Assembly (NCBI GenBank): GCA_028279215.1 | Contig: JANQOF010000071.1 | Span: 1 to 47,769 of the forward strand | From: Pirellulales bacterium | Lineage (GTDB): Bacteria; Planctomycetota; Planctomycetia; Pirellulales; Lacipirellulaceae | Direction: 5' to 3' | DNA: 47,769 nucleotides | In this document: piece after piece, positions 17,029-26,048 of the stretch | How positions within the stretch are numbered: the stretch's first letter is position 1 | How the letters are laid out: each line of letters opens with the position of its first letter | Notes under the pieces: model-generated | Databases searched by the model: none | What the model saw: the letters and a program-made list of their open reading frames with translations, nothing else | Told to the model about the DNA's origin: nothing | Program-made: the position numbers and the translations under genes

Positions 17029-18555
17029 ATGTCCGTCTACCTGGGAGTCGATATTGGAACGTCCGGCACAAAGACTCTGGCCATCGACTCCAGCGGCAAG
17101 GTGCTTGCCCAAGCCAGCGCCAGCTATCCGTGCTACCACCCGAAGGCACTGTGGAGCGAACAGGATCCGGAGGATTGGTGGAAAGCGACCACAAAGACCA
17201 TTCGCCAAGCCGTGAAGCGAGCGAGGGCCAAGGCCGCCGACGTAAAAGCCCTAGGTCTGTCGGGGCAAATGCACGGCTCTGTGTTTCTCGATAGGAACGA
17301 CAAGGTCGTGCGGCCTGCCCTACTGTGGAACGACCAGCGTACGGCTGCGGAGTGCGAGGAAATTGAGAAACTCGCTGGCGGGCGAAAGAAGCTCGTGCGG
17401 ATGGTCGCCAACCCGGCGCTCACCGGATTCACGGCCCCGAAGATTCTTTGGCTGCGAAATCACGAGCCAAAGAACTTCGACAAGACGGTCCGAATCCTAT
17501 TGCCAAAGGATCACATCCGCTATCGACTTACCGGCGAACTGGCGACCGACGTGAGCGATGCCAGCGGCATGCTGCTGTTGGATGTGAAAAACCGCCGCTG
17601 GTCGAGACCGTTGCTCAACAAGCTTCAGCTCGACGCCAACCTGTTTGCGACGGTTTACGAATCGGAGGACGTGACCGGAAAGCTAACCCCGGCGATCGCA
17701 AAGCAGCTTGGGCTGACCACCGATTGCGTGGTGGTTGGCGGAGCGGGCGATTGCGCGGCGGGGGCAATCGGAAATGGCATCGTGAGAAGTGGCATTGTCA
17801 TGACCTCACTTGGTACTTCGGGGGTGGTGTTCGTCCATAGCGACACGCCGCAGGCCGATCCCGACGGCCGACTGCATACCTTCTGTCACGCCGTTCGGGG
17901 CAAATGGCACATGATGGGGGTCACGCTCTCCGCTGCCGGGTCGTTCAGGTGGTTCGCCGACGCGCTCTGCAAGGCTGACGCCGCGATTGCGAAGAAGGAG
18001 AAACACGACCTCTTTGAAGAATTGACGGCCCAGGCAGCCAACGTGTCGCCCGGTGCCGAGGGATTGTTCTTCTTACCTTATCTCTCCGGCGAGCGAACGC
18101 CGCACGCCGATCCTTTGGCTCGTGGCGCGTTCGTAGGTTTGACGCTCGCGCATTCGCGGGCCCACATGGTGCGAGCATTGCTCGAGGGAGTCACCTACTC
18201 GCTGCGAGACTGCTTGCAGATTGTCGAGTCGCTCGGCGTGAGTGCGAAGCAGATTCGCACGACTGGCGGCGGCGCTAAGAGCGACTTTTGGCGGCAACTG
18301 CAAGCTGACATGTTTGGAAAGCGGGTCGCGGAAATGGCAAGCGACGAAGGCCCGGCCTACGGGGTAGCGCTGCTCGCCGCAGTGGGCGGCGGCGAGTACA
18401 AGAACATCGTCGAGGCGGCCAAGGTAACCGTACAGTTCACTGACGAGTGCAAGCCAACCGCAGCAACTCGACGATACTACGACCGCGGCATGCCGGTTTA
18501 CCAAGGGCTCTATGACTCGCTCAAAGGCAACTTCGCGCGGATCGCTGAGCTATGA
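17029..18555 (+). CDS. xylB: Xylulokinase
   Basis: The 508-residue FGGY-family sugar kinase matches xylulokinase from end to end. It has YLGVDIGTSGTKTLAID for phosphate binding, LGLSGQMHGSVFLD (the QMHG signature of xylulokinases), WNDQRT, GGAGDCAAGAIGNG, YLSGERTPHADPLARGAF and TTGGGAKSDFWRQLQAD in the C-terminal ATP-binding half. It phosphorylates D-xylulose to xylulose 5-phosphate in the cytoplasm and feeds the pentose phosphate pathway. No xylose isomerase or transporter gene is adjacent. It converges with the next gene, with only 7 bases between the stop codons. Confidence 0.93.
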   Translation: MSVYLGVDIGTSGTKTLAIDSSGKVLAQASASYPCYHPKALWSEQDPEDWWKATTKTIRQAVKRARAKAADVKALGLSGQMHGSVFLDRNDKVVRPALLWNDQRTAAECEEIEKLAGGRKKLVRMVANPALTGFTAPKILWLRNHEPKNFDKTVRILLPKDHIRYRLTGELATDVSDASGMLLLDVKNRRWSRPLLNKLQLDANLFATVYESEDVTGKLTPAIAKQLGLTTDCVVVGGAGDCAAGAIGNGIVRSGIVMTSLGTSGVVFVHSDTPQADPDGRLHTFCHAVRGKWHMMGVTLSAAGSFRWFADALCKADAAIAKKEKHDLFEELTAQAANVSPGAEGLFFLPYLSGERTPHADPLARGAFVGLTLAHSRAHMVRALLEGVTYSLRDCLQIVESLGVSAKQIRTTGGGAKSDFWRQLQADMFGKRVAEMASDEGPAYGVALLAAVGGGEYKNIVEAAKVTVQFTDECKPTAATRRYYDRGMPVYQGLYDSLKGNFARIAEL

Positions 18556-18562
18556 AGATGCC

Positions 18563-18934
18563 TCACTCGGTCGCTTGTGGCGGAGCGGAAGGCTCGATAT
18601 CGATCGTGTTGGTCAGGTTAGCGAGAATCGGCGATGTCGCGGCGGCGAACGCTTGCGGGTTGTAGTATTCGATTAGGTCAGCGTGCAATTGAACCATGCC
18701 GACGTACTGAGTACGCGCTTCAGGGCTGTCGGTGAGCAGCGTCTCTAACTCGCGAACGTTTTCGTCCACCAATTGATCGTCGAGCATCAAGTTGACCAAT
18801 TCGTCCACCCGGTCGAGCCGCTCAGCCAATTCCGATTCGTGGAGCGCTGGTTTTTGGTAGCCAAACGGTTCTTTCTCAGCCACAATTGCACCTTTCGAGC
18901 ATCTGCTCTGTTCTTGGTTGTTCGGATCAAGCAT
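18563..18934 (-). CDS. Stub of the planctomycete anti-sigma/FecR-type N-terminal domain
   Basis: The 123-residue protein contains DELVNLMLDDQLVDENVREL and LLTDSPEARTQYVGMVQLHA. This is the helical domain that usually opens large planctomycete FecR or LamG membrane proteins encoded behind an ECF sigma factor. Here the membrane segment and extracytoplasmic part are absent, and no sigma factor gene lies nearby, so it is either a free cytoplasmic sigma-binding protein or a shortened remnant. The start is uncertain. ATG 18934 is used, but a GTG inside the frame with AAAGGTG upstream would shorten it by about 17 residues. Confidence 0.65.
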   Translation of the reverse strand: MLDPNNQEQSRCSKGAIVAEKEPFGYQKPALHESELAERLDRVDELVNLMLDDQLVDENVRELETLLTDSPEARTQYVGMVQLHADLIEYYNPQAFAAATSPILANLTNTIDIEPSAPPQATE

Positions 18935-19181
18935 CTCCGTGCCCAATCCCTCCAACGTCCCACTGCTAGTACGGGCGAGCGGGCCCCGTTGTTCTTGGAG
19001 TTACTGTACTTAAGACTAGCTCACGCAAGTTAGGTTCCGGTGAAGGACCGTTTAGTCTGAATCGTCGGTTTTCGGCAAGACAGATTAGGAAAGCTACCCT
19101 CTACCAACTAATTCTCGGCAACTGCCGTTCCATCACACGAAATCCCAGATTTTTTTTTGAATTCGCCACTTTTGGGGTCTA

Positions 19182-20774
19182 ATGTCGTCCTCATCGCGAT
19201 CTACCGTCCCCCCGCCGTGGTGGTGGGTGTGCGCAGAAATTGGGCAGATCGTGTGCATTCTTTACCTGGTGGCTCCTGCCCCGCCGCCCGGCGTGAACGA
19301 GCCCCACTACTTGTGCCGCTTGCGCCACGCGATCGACCCAGAATTCTGCCCGGGCGATATATTTCTGGAGTCGCCCGACGCGCATTACACATTCGTCGTG
19401 GCATTCGCCTATCTCACGCAATTCCTGCCGTTGACGGCCGTCGCCTGGATTGGCAGGCTCGGAACTCTCGTGGCCCTGGCGTGGGCCTGGAGGCGGTTAT
19501 CGCGGACCGTTGTTCCACGGCCGCTGTTCGCCGTTCTGGGGGCCGCGATTCTGGCGAGTGCTATCGCTGAGGGAAATCTGGCCGGCGAATGGCTGGTGGG
19601 CGGATTCGAAGCAAAGGGCATTGCTTACGTGTTCGTGCTACTTGGGTTGCGGGCATGGGTAATGAATCGGTGGAATTGGACCTGGGTCCATTTTGGCATG
19701 GCGAGCGCCTGGCACGTGCTAGTAGGCGGGTGGTCGGTGGTAATCGTGTTTGCGCTATGGTTATTCGCCTGGCGGCGCGAACAACCGCTCGTCAACATGT
19801 TGCCCGGCTTGCTGGTAGGAGGAGCCATATCGCTGGCTGGCGTCTTACCGGCATTGGCTCTGAATGCTGCACAGTCGCCGGACGTCGGTAGCGAAGCGGC
19901 CCGAATCTATGTGTTCGAGCGACTTCCACATCACCTCGCACCGCTCCATAAACCCGCAGCGTGGATTGCCGAGCGGGCGGGACGCCATGCGACAGTCACG
20001 ATGCTGTTCGTAGCGTTGTTGTTCATACGGCGAGTGGAGCTTGGCGGCTGGAGTGCGTTTGAAAGAGACGAAGCCGGACGCATCGCCATCTATTCGATCG
20101 GAGCCATGGCTCTTGCCCTGGTCGGCATGGCGATCGAGTTGGCGCTTTGGAACCATCCTCACGCGGCGGCAAGTCTGTTGCGCTACTACTGGTTCCGACT
20201 CACCGATGTAGCGGTGCCGATCGGATTGGCCATGCTTTGGATTCGGCTGCTGGCCGATATGCTCGGTCGCAACGACCGTTTTGCGCCAGCGATGCTGTTC
20301 GTGATGCTGCTTACAAGCGGTTATCCGATCGCCACGCGGCTGGTTGACTACGTGCAGTCACCGTGGCCACCGGCGGTGGCACGCATGCGGAATCCAGACG
20401 ACTGGCTAGACGTTTGCGGTTGGATCGAGGAAAACACGCCGAGCGACGCTGTGTTTCTCACGCCAAGAGGAAACAGCTCGTTCAAGTGGTACGCCCAGCG
20501 CCCGGAAGTGGTGACCTACAAAGATATTCCGCAAAACGCGCGGAGCTTGGTCGAGTGGCGGAGTCGGCTGTACGATGTGTACACGCCTGGCGGCGACCCG
20601 GAGCAACCGTGGGTCCGCAGCCTCGGCGAATTGGGAACGACCCGGGTACGCGAGCTCGCGAATAAGTACAACGCCACCTATGTGCTCACCACCGTCGAGG
20701 AGCCACTTGGCTTCGAAATGCCGTACGACAACGACACCTACGCAGTTTACCGCATCTCACCACCAAACCATTAA
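19182..20774 (+). CDS. Polytopic membrane protein (possible DUF6798-type, GT-C-like)
   Basis: The 530-residue protein has about ten hydrophobic segments between residues 15 and 400, followed by a soluble C-terminal domain of about 130 residues. After the first membrane segment come GVNEPHYLCRLRHAIDPEF and PGDIFLESPDAHYTF, an acidic/His loop of the kind found between helices 1 and 2 of membrane glycosyltransferases. The tail contains ENTPSDAVFLTPRGNSSFKW and AQRPEVVTYKDIPQNA. This pattern recalls planctomycete DUF6798 proteins, with medium confidence. No transferase activity can be asserted. The HAD gene follows after 3 bases, so the two form an operon. A nine-base T run lies about 25 bases upstream of the start. 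Confidence 0.7.
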   Translation: MSSSSRSTVPPPWWWVCAEIGQIVCILYLVAPAPPPGVNEPHYLCRLRHAIDPEFCPGDIFLESPDAHYTFVVAFAYLTQFLPLTAVAWIGRLGTLVALAWAWRRLSRTVVPRPLFAVLGAAILASAIAEGNLAGEWLVGGFEAKGIAYVFVLLGLRAWVMNRWNWTWVHFGMASAWHVLVGGWSVVIVFALWLFAWRREQPLVNMLPGLLVGGAISLAGVLPALALNAAQSPDVGSEAARIYVFERLPHHLAPLHKPAAWIAERAGRHATVTMLFVALLFIRRVELGGWSAFERDEAGRIAIYSIGAMALALVGMAIELALWNHPHAAASLLRYYWFRLTDVAVPIGLAMLWIRLLADMLGRNDRFAPAMLFVMLLTSGYPIATRLVDYVQSPWPPAVARMRNPDDWLDVCGWIEENTPSDAVFLTPRGNSSFKWYAQRPEVVTYKDIPQNARSLVEWRSRLYDVYTPGGDPEQPWVRSLGELGTTRVRELANKYNATYVLTTVEEPLGFEMPYDNDTYAVYRISPPNH

Positions 20775-20777
20775 TCC

Positions 20778-21455
20778 ATGCATCCACCAGTTCCAGACGC
20801 ACCGATTCGTGCCGTGGTATTCGACCTCGACGGACTGATGATTAACACCGAAGACGTGTACCAACTAGTTGGCACGGAGCTAATGCGACGACGAAGCAAG
20901 ACCTTCGATGACGACCTACGGCACGCGATGATGGGGCAGCCAGCCACGAAAGCACTTGCAGTGATGATCGAATGGCACTCGCTCGACGATACGGTCGAGG
21001 ATCTAGCGATGGAGTCAGAAAAGACATTCTGGGAGTTCGTCGAGCATCGACTAACAACCATGCCCGGTCTCCACGATCTGCTGGCGCTCATCGACCAACG
21101 CGGCTTGCCCAAGGCGATTGCTACTAGCGGCGCGAGACATTACGCCGAAGAATTGCTTCGACGCATTGATCTGCACGAAGAGTTCAAGTTCCTGGTGACC
21201 GCCAACGATGTCACGCACGGCAAACCACACCCCGAAATCTACGAGTTGGCCGCTGCGCGGCTTGGCCTTACCGCCGCCGAGACGTTGGTGCTCGAAGACA
21301 GCCACAACGGCTGTCGGGCTGCAATAGCCGCCGGAGCTTACACGGTAGCCGTGCCAAGCCCACACAGTGCCGATCACGACTTCACCGGTGCGAAGTTCAT
21401 TGCCGACTCGCTAGCAGACCAGAGAATTCGGCACGTGCTCGAGTCGTCGTGCTAG
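20778..21455 (+). CDS. HAD-family hydrolase, beta-phosphoglucomutase/phosphatase-like
   Basis: The 225-residue protein has all four HAD motifs: VVFDLDGLMINTE with nucleophile Asp16 and Asp18, IATSGA (motif II), HGKPHPEIYELAA with Lys (motif III) and LVLEDSHNGCRAA (motif IV). A helical cap domain is inserted after motif I, as in subfamily I. It probably dephosphorylates a small sugar phosphate or isomerises one; the family does not fix the substrate. In the motif after Asp18 the usual Asp of DTE is Asn (INTE). It is tightly linked to the preceding membrane-protein gene. Confidence 0.87.
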   Translation: MHPPVPDAPIRAVVFDLDGLMINTEDVYQLVGTELMRRRSKTFDDDLRHAMMGQPATKALAVMIEWHSLDDTVEDLAMESEKTFWEFVEHRLTTMPGLHDLLALIDQRGLPKAIATSGARHYAEELLRRIDLHEEFKFLVTANDVTHGKPHPEIYELAAARLGLTAAETLVLEDSHNGCRAAIAAGAYTVAVPSPHSADHDFTGAKFIADSLADQRIRHVLESSC

Positions 21456-21566
21456 TGCGACTGACGCCGGCGCAATCGGCACAATCGCGTCAAAGTTTGA
21501 CCGTCCAACCGCCGATGGAGGTGCAAGGATGCTTCCTTTTCTCACGTCGCGGGTAGGATCGATCGG

Positions 21567-21857
21567 ATGAAACGCTTGGTTTTCGTCACCGCCTTGTTGG
21601 TTGGGGTCAGTTCGTTGGCCAGCGGATGCCGCAGTTGCCAAAGCTGCTACGATTACGGTTCACCCGTGGCCGACTGCAACTGCGCTGGCTGCACCGCTTG
21701 CGGCACAGGCCGCGCAGGCTCAGTGCTATCTAGCGGCTACGCGACCGAATCGATCTACGAAGCGACGCCCGGGGAAATGGCACCTCTCGAAGTGGGTACC
21801 ACTTCGGCCATCGCAGGCGAAGAAGCGAACTTGCCGTTTGAAAACATGCCCAAGTAG
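21567..21857 (+). CDS. Small Cys-rich lipoprotein
   Basis: The 96-residue product starts with a signal peptide (MKRLVFVTALLVGVSSLASG) ending at Cys21 of a lipobox-like LASGC. It should be lipidated and exported. Directly behind lie seven more cysteines in CRSCQSCYDY and CNCAGCTACGTG, a compact Cys-rich segment that could bind metal or form disulfides. The rest is an acidic, low-complexity tail. I recognise no family. It converges with the cytochrome-like gene, with 11 bases between the stops. Confidence 0.65.
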   Translation: MKRLVFVTALLVGVSSLASGCRSCQSCYDYGSPVADCNCAGCTACGTGRAGSVLSSGYATESIYEATPGEMAPLEVGTTSAIAGEEANLPFENMPK

Positions 21858-21868
21858 CGATCGGTGCG

Positions 21869-22993
21869 TTACTCAGTCGCGGAAGTATCGGCCGAATCTC
21901 GCTTCATTTGTCGGTTGAAAAGTTCGGGGTCGAACTCGTCGCGGGGTTTGAAGTTCTTCGCGGCGGCGCCGTATCGGACTTGCGGTGTGGGCGCCGGTAG
22001 TGGGTCGCTTGCTTCCAGTCCCATGGCAGCCGGATCATCCCAGAAGTGCTGCTCTTGCTGCGTAACACTTGGGTCACGTGGCTCATTGCTTGGTGTCGAA
22101 GCCATCACCTGCTCGTGTTGGGCAAGCTGTACGCCCTCAGTCGGCGTCGGTTCGCTGTTGGTGCCGGTTGACTGCCGCACCCAGGCCACCAGTGCTTCCT
22201 GGACCTTGGCGCGATTTCGCCCAAACACCGGGCGTGGCAGCCCACCGTGGGGCACCGTCGGCTGTAAAAGGAGTGGGCTATGCTCTGGCGTGGTGTGATC
22301 AATGTGGTTCCATACCGCTTCGAGATTCCGCAGGGTGCTCTCACGCGTCGCGACACCGCGGACCAAGTCGCGGTTGAGCCGAAACTCGCGCGGATCGTCG
22401 CTCGCGTGGCAGCCGCCAGCGGCGCAGCTATTGACCAAAATGGGTTGCACCTGGCGGGCAAAGGCCTCCAATGCACCGGGGGGCAAGCTCATCGCCAGGG
22501 CGTCGAGTTCCGCCAGCTCGGCGTCGCGCGATTCAGCCGGCACTTCGTCGACTTTGGCCTGCTGCTGCTGTTGTTGGGTCGCTCGCATGGCCGCCCTCGC
22601 AGCCACCTCAAGCCGCCGCTCGACGTAGGCGATGTCTGGGTGGCGTGGAGAAATCTCCCGCGCTGCGGCCAGCTCTGCGCCCGCCTCGGCCCACAACTCA
22701 TGCCGAATGCACCAACTGGCGAGCCGAACCCGGTCGACGACCACGCCGAGGCGAACTTCGTGTTGCCGGGCGACGTAAGCATCGTGGAGCGTTGCGGCCA
22801 CGCGTTCGATGTCGCCGGCTGGCAAGCGAATTTCACTGGTTTCGGTCACTACCAGCACAACGTTGCCAAGTCGGTCGACCTGCCCTTCGAGCACATTTCC
22901 ATTGCGCAGCACGACCACCTGGGGTGTCTGGCCAACGGCCACCGCCGTCAATGCGGTGACCAACAAGGCAAAATAGACCGGGCGAGCTTGCAT
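21869..22993 (-). CDS. Periplasmic protein with a planctomycete cytochrome-like CxxxxCH motif
   Basis: The 374-residue protein has a signal peptide (to about residue 21), then a short beta-rich domain (VVLRNGNVLEGQVDRLGNVV) like the SH3-like leaders of planctomycete proteins, a helical part with a run of six Gln, and a domain opening with FARQVQPILVNSCAAGGCHA. That spacing (C, four residues, CH) is the planctomycete PSCyt1-type haem motif rather than CxxCH. Whether haem is really attached is open. The tail (about 270-374) is hydrophilic and Pro/Glu-rich. No adjacent PSD1 or DUF1501 partner gene, which often accompanies PSCyt1, is present. Confidence 0.75.
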   Translation of the reverse strand: MQARPVYFALLVTALTAVAVGQTPQVVVLRNGNVLEGQVDRLGNVVLVVTETSEIRLPAGDIERVAATLHDAYVARQHEVRLGVVVDRVRLASWCIRHELWAEAGAELAAAREISPRHPDIAYVERRLEVAARAAMRATQQQQQQAKVDEVPAESRDAELAELDALAMSLPPGALEAFARQVQPILVNSCAAGGCHASDDPREFRLNRDLVRGVATRESTLRNLEAVWNHIDHTTPEHSPLLLQPTVPHGGLPRPVFGRNRAKVQEALVAWVRQSTGTNSEPTPTEGVQLAQHEQVMASTPSNEPRDPSVTQQEQHFWDDPAAMGLEASDPLPAPTPQVRYGAAAKNFKPRDEFDPELFNRQMKRDSADTSATE

Positions 22994-23079
22994 GAGGATG
23001 CGTGTAGCTGATGTGGCCCCAACAAGTCAAGGCGAACACAGCCCTGGAGCATCGACGAAACGCCAAGTAGACTGCTATC

Positions 23080-23352
23080 ATGGACGAACTTCGGGAAATC
23101 TACTTCTCAGGACATGTGCAGGGCGTCGGATTTCGAGTCACCACGCGGGAGATCGCCGGTCAGTTCGCCGTATCCGGATTCGTGCGCAACCTTTCGGACG
23201 GGCGGGTGCAAATGGTGGCCGAAGGCGCCGCGGCCGAGCTCGACTTACTTGAGCAACGCGTCGCAACGGAAATGCATTCGAACATCACTGAAACCACGCG
23301 GGACGTCCGCCCCGCCACGGGGCAGTTCGACGGCTTTGAAATCAGACATTGA
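23080..23352 (+). CDS. acyP: Acylphosphatase
   Basis: The 90-residue protein shows the complete acylphosphatase signature, SGHVQGVGFRVTTRE with the phosphate-binding Arg19, and VSGFVRNLSDGRVQ with catalytic Asn37. It hydrolyses carboxyl phosphates such as acetyl or acyl phosphate in the cytoplasm. The length is normal. The stop codon overlaps the start of the following permease gene in the form TGATG, which points to translational coupling. The functional link between the two is not evident. Confidence 0.92.
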   Translation: MDELREIYFSGHVQGVGFRVTTREIAGQFAVSGFVRNLSDGRVQMVAEGAAAELDLLEQRVATEMHSNITETTRDVRPATGQFDGFEIRH

Positions 23353-24881
23353 TGCCGGTAGACATCGCCGGCGTGAATCGAGTTAGCGAGACCCCACCAA
23401 ACATGATGCATCTGCCGCTTGCCAACATGCAACTTTGGATCACGCCCATCTGGATCCTGTCGATTGGCGTTACGGCCGCGGCACTGGTGCTGGCAATCCT
23501 CTACGGCTTGGCGGTGATCGCTTGGCCCGCCGGAGCCCGGGCAGCCCGTCAGGTGGCAGCCGATGGCATCCTGACACCCATTGCCTATGTCATTGGTGCA
23601 TTCGTCTTGCTCTGCGTACTGGCCGCGCCGTCGATGCCGGTGTCGGAAACTTGGCAATCCATCCAGCGCTTGCCAACCGTCGGCGAGCACTCCGTTGAGT
23701 TCACCATCGAACCGAACGCCGAGGACCAGGAAGTCGCGGTCGATATCCGTAGCGACGAGTTGCTGAAATACACCTTCACCACAGATGGCGATGTTCGTGT
23801 ATCGATCGAGTCGGGCCGTGGGTTCATCGATCCAGACTTCAACATTGCCGGTGGTGAGGACTTCGAGTGGTCGCCCGAGAAGAAGTATCCGCGGGTGTTT
23901 CAGGAAACCGTGACGAGTCTTTATGTCTCGAATCCCGGCGAGGAGCCAGTGACGCTGACCTTGAACTATTGGACAGACGTCGAGATGCCAGAGGTGCATC
24001 ACTTGCCAATCGTGGCCGCGTCGGTACTGGGCGTCGTGCTGTTCTATTTCCTCATCGAATGGCTGCTGCCCGGCGTTTCAACCGTGGCGATCGGCACCGC
24101 CAAGGAGGCAATCTCGCAACCGCTGTTCATGGTACTGTCCAGCGCGGGCGCCATCGCGCTGGTGACGTACATCGTCATTCCTTACAACACGTTTGGCGAA
24201 GACGTAAAGATACTCATCGACTCGGGCCTCACCACCATCATGGTGCTCGGAATCATCTTCGCCGTGTGGACGGCCAGCACCAGCGTGAGTGACGAAATCG
24301 AGGGCAAAACAGCACTCACCATGCTTTCCAAGCCAGTGAGCCGGCAGCAATTCGTGATTGGGAAGTTCATCGGTATTCTGTGGCCGCTGTTGGTGATGTT
24401 TGTGATCCTTGGGACCGTGTTGTTGGTGACGATTAGCATCAAGGTGGTGTACGACGCCCGCGAATCGAGCCAGCCCACGCCCGACTGGGAACTTTGCTAC
24501 CACACCATGATCTCCGCAGTGCCGGGATTGGTGCTCTCGTATCTACAGGCAGCGACGCTCGCATCGGTATCGGTGGCCATCAGTACGCGGCTGTCGATGC
24601 TGCCAAACCTAATCATCGTGGGCGCACTCTACGTCATCGGGAATCTTCTGCCACAGATCGTCCGCTCGAGCGCCGGTGATATTCCGTTCGTGCAATTTAC
24701 CGGCAAGCTGCTTTCGGTGTTGGTGCCGGTGCTGAACCACTTCAACATCCAGCCAGCCATCGCTGGCGGGCAACCTGTGCCCTACGAGTACCTTTGGTGG
24801 GCCACGATCTACTGTGTGCTGTATTGCGCGGCCGCCATGCTGCTGGCCTTGCTGCTGTTCGAAGACCGCGACTTGGCTTAG
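23352..24881 (+). CDS. ABC-2 type transporter permease
   Basis: The 509-residue membrane protein has two N-terminal helices (about 25-50 and 75-95) and an extracytoplasmic domain of about 120 residues (rich in beta strands, EHSVEFTIEPNAEDQEVAVD). Six or so further helices of the ABC-2/NosY permease type follow. The cytoplasmic loop DEIEGKTALTMLSKPVSRQQ is the coupling-helix signature of these permeases. The start was taken at ATG 23352 because it overlaps the acylphosphatase stop (TGATG). Starts at 23403/23406 are also possible. No ATPase gene lies beside it, so the ATP-binding partner must be encoded elsewhere. Confidence 0.83.
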   Translation: MPVDIAGVNRVSETPPNMMHLPLANMQLWITPIWILSIGVTAAALVLAILYGLAVIAWPAGARAARQVAADGILTPIAYVIGAFVLLCVLAAPSMPVSETWQSIQRLPTVGEHSVEFTIEPNAEDQEVAVDIRSDELLKYTFTTDGDVRVSIESGRGFIDPDFNIAGGEDFEWSPEKKYPRVFQETVTSLYVSNPGEEPVTLTLNYWTDVEMPEVHHLPIVAASVLGVVLFYFLIEWLLPGVSTVAIGTAKEAISQPLFMVLSSAGAIALVTYIVIPYNTFGEDVKILIDSGLTTIMVLGIIFAVWTASTSVSDEIEGKTALTMLSKPVSRQQFVIGKFIGILWPLLVMFVILGTVLLVTISIKVVYDARESSQPTPDWELCYHTMISAVPGLVLSYLQAATLASVSVAISTRLSMLPNLIIVGALYVIGNLLPQIVRSSAGDIPFVQFTGKLLSVLVPVLNHFNIQPAIAGGQPVPYEYLWWATIYCVLYCAAAMLLALLLFEDRDLA

Positions 24882-24908
24882 ACAGTACCAAGGCCAAACT
24901 GGCCGCTT

Positions 24909-25976
24909 CTAGCCAGCTTTCCTGAGAGGAACTGCGGGAGTTAGCAACGGGCCCCGGCGTCCCATCGGCGAGCCATCCCACTGGTGCTGGTCGATGGCAT
25001 TGAGCACCTGTTCGGCCACCACCAGTGCGTCACGTCCCGCCGCGCCCGTCACGCGGACATCGCGGCCAGTGCGTACCGCTTCAGCGAAATCGCGATGCTC
25101 CTCGGCGATCGCGTTGGTTTGCGGTGGCTCATGTGGTTGTTTGACCAACAACTCGTCGAATACGTGGTCGCGGTAGTGGCCAATTTCGTCCTGGGAGAGA
25201 TCAGCGAGATCGAACTGCCGGGCGAGCAGGTCATCGTTCGGGCGTACAGTCGTCGCGGTGCGCCTCGCGAAGTCGATGTTGGCGAACCCGGCGGAAGTAA
25301 ACACCTGCATGCTTCTGGCCGGCTCGTAGTTCACTCGCGACGCGGTAAGTTGCGCCATGCAGCCGTTCGCAAACCGCAGTTGGGCTTGGGCGATGTCTTC
25401 GTGGTTGCCCATCACTGCCGCGCCAATCGCGGAGACTTCGACTAGCGGCGAACCAACCAGCGAGAGCACCACATCGATGTCGTGGATCATCAAATCCATC
25501 ACAACGCCAATATCGGTTGAGCGGAACGTGAACCCGCTAGCGCGCGTCGCCTGAATGTAGCGAATATCGGTAAGACCGTCGGCAACACATTCGAGCCCGG
25601 GATTGAATCGCTCGACGTGGCCCACTTGAAGCTTGAGGTTTTGAGCGTCGGCGAGGTCGACAAGTTCATCCGCTTCGGCGACCGTAGATGTGATAGGCTT
25701 TTCGACTAGCACGTGCACGCCCGACTCGAGTAGTGCTTTCACCACTTGGTGATGATAAACGGTGGGCGTGGCGACAATGGCTGCCTCGATTTGACCGTTG
25801 ATTTCGCGATAGTCGGCCACCGGGCGAGCCCCAGTTTCGGTAGCCACTTGCTGGCGAGCTTCGTCCGACACGTCGACGATGGCCACCAAATCAATGTGCG
25901 GCGTCTCGGCCGCCAGACGCGCATGAATACGGCCCAAATGGCCGGCGCCGATTACTGCAGTTCGAAGGGGAGTCAT
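24909..25976 (-). CDS. Gfo/Idh/MocA-family oxidoreductase of the lipid A operon
   Basis: The 355-residue protein has the NAD(P)-binding start RTAVIGAGHLGRIHARLA, the EKPITSTVAEADELV motif with the catalytic Lys region and MIHDIDVVLS with the His-Asp pair of the family. It is the last gene of the run OmpH/Skp, LpxC, LpxA on the same strand, 159 bases after lpxA. In several Gram-negative groups a Gfo/Idh gene sits at the same place. In Leptospira and Acidithiobacillus such an enzyme (GnnA) oxidises UDP-GlcNAc at C3 before amination. That function is an inference here; no GnnB-type aminotransferase gene is in the window. Confidence 0.87.
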   Translation of the reverse strand: MTPLRTAVIGAGHLGRIHARLAAETPHIDLVAIVDVSDEARQQVATETGARPVADYREINGQIEAAIVATPTVYHHQVVKALLESGVHVLVEKPITSTVAEADELVDLADAQNLKLQVGHVERFNPGLECVADGLTDIRYIQATRASGFTFRSTDIGVVMDLMIHDIDVVLSLVGSPLVEVSAIGAAVMGNHEDIAQAQLRFANGCMAQLTASRVNYEPARSMQVFTSAGFANIDFARRTATTVRPNDDLLARQFDLADLSQDEIGHYRDHVFDELLVKQPHEPPQTNAIAEEHRDFAEAVRTGRDVRVTGAAGRDALVVAEQVLNAIDQHQWDGSPMGRRGPLLTPAVPLRKAG

Positions 25977-26048
25977 GCTGAAGACTTTGGGTTTGGGGGC
26001 CAGTTAAGCTGTGGTGAATGGCCGATGGCGGACCTGCGTCCTGTGGCA

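Noticed and set aside
22280..23011. A 243-codon plus-strand frame
   Set aside because: It is antisense to the cytochrome-like gene, which has a signal peptide and a recognisable motif.
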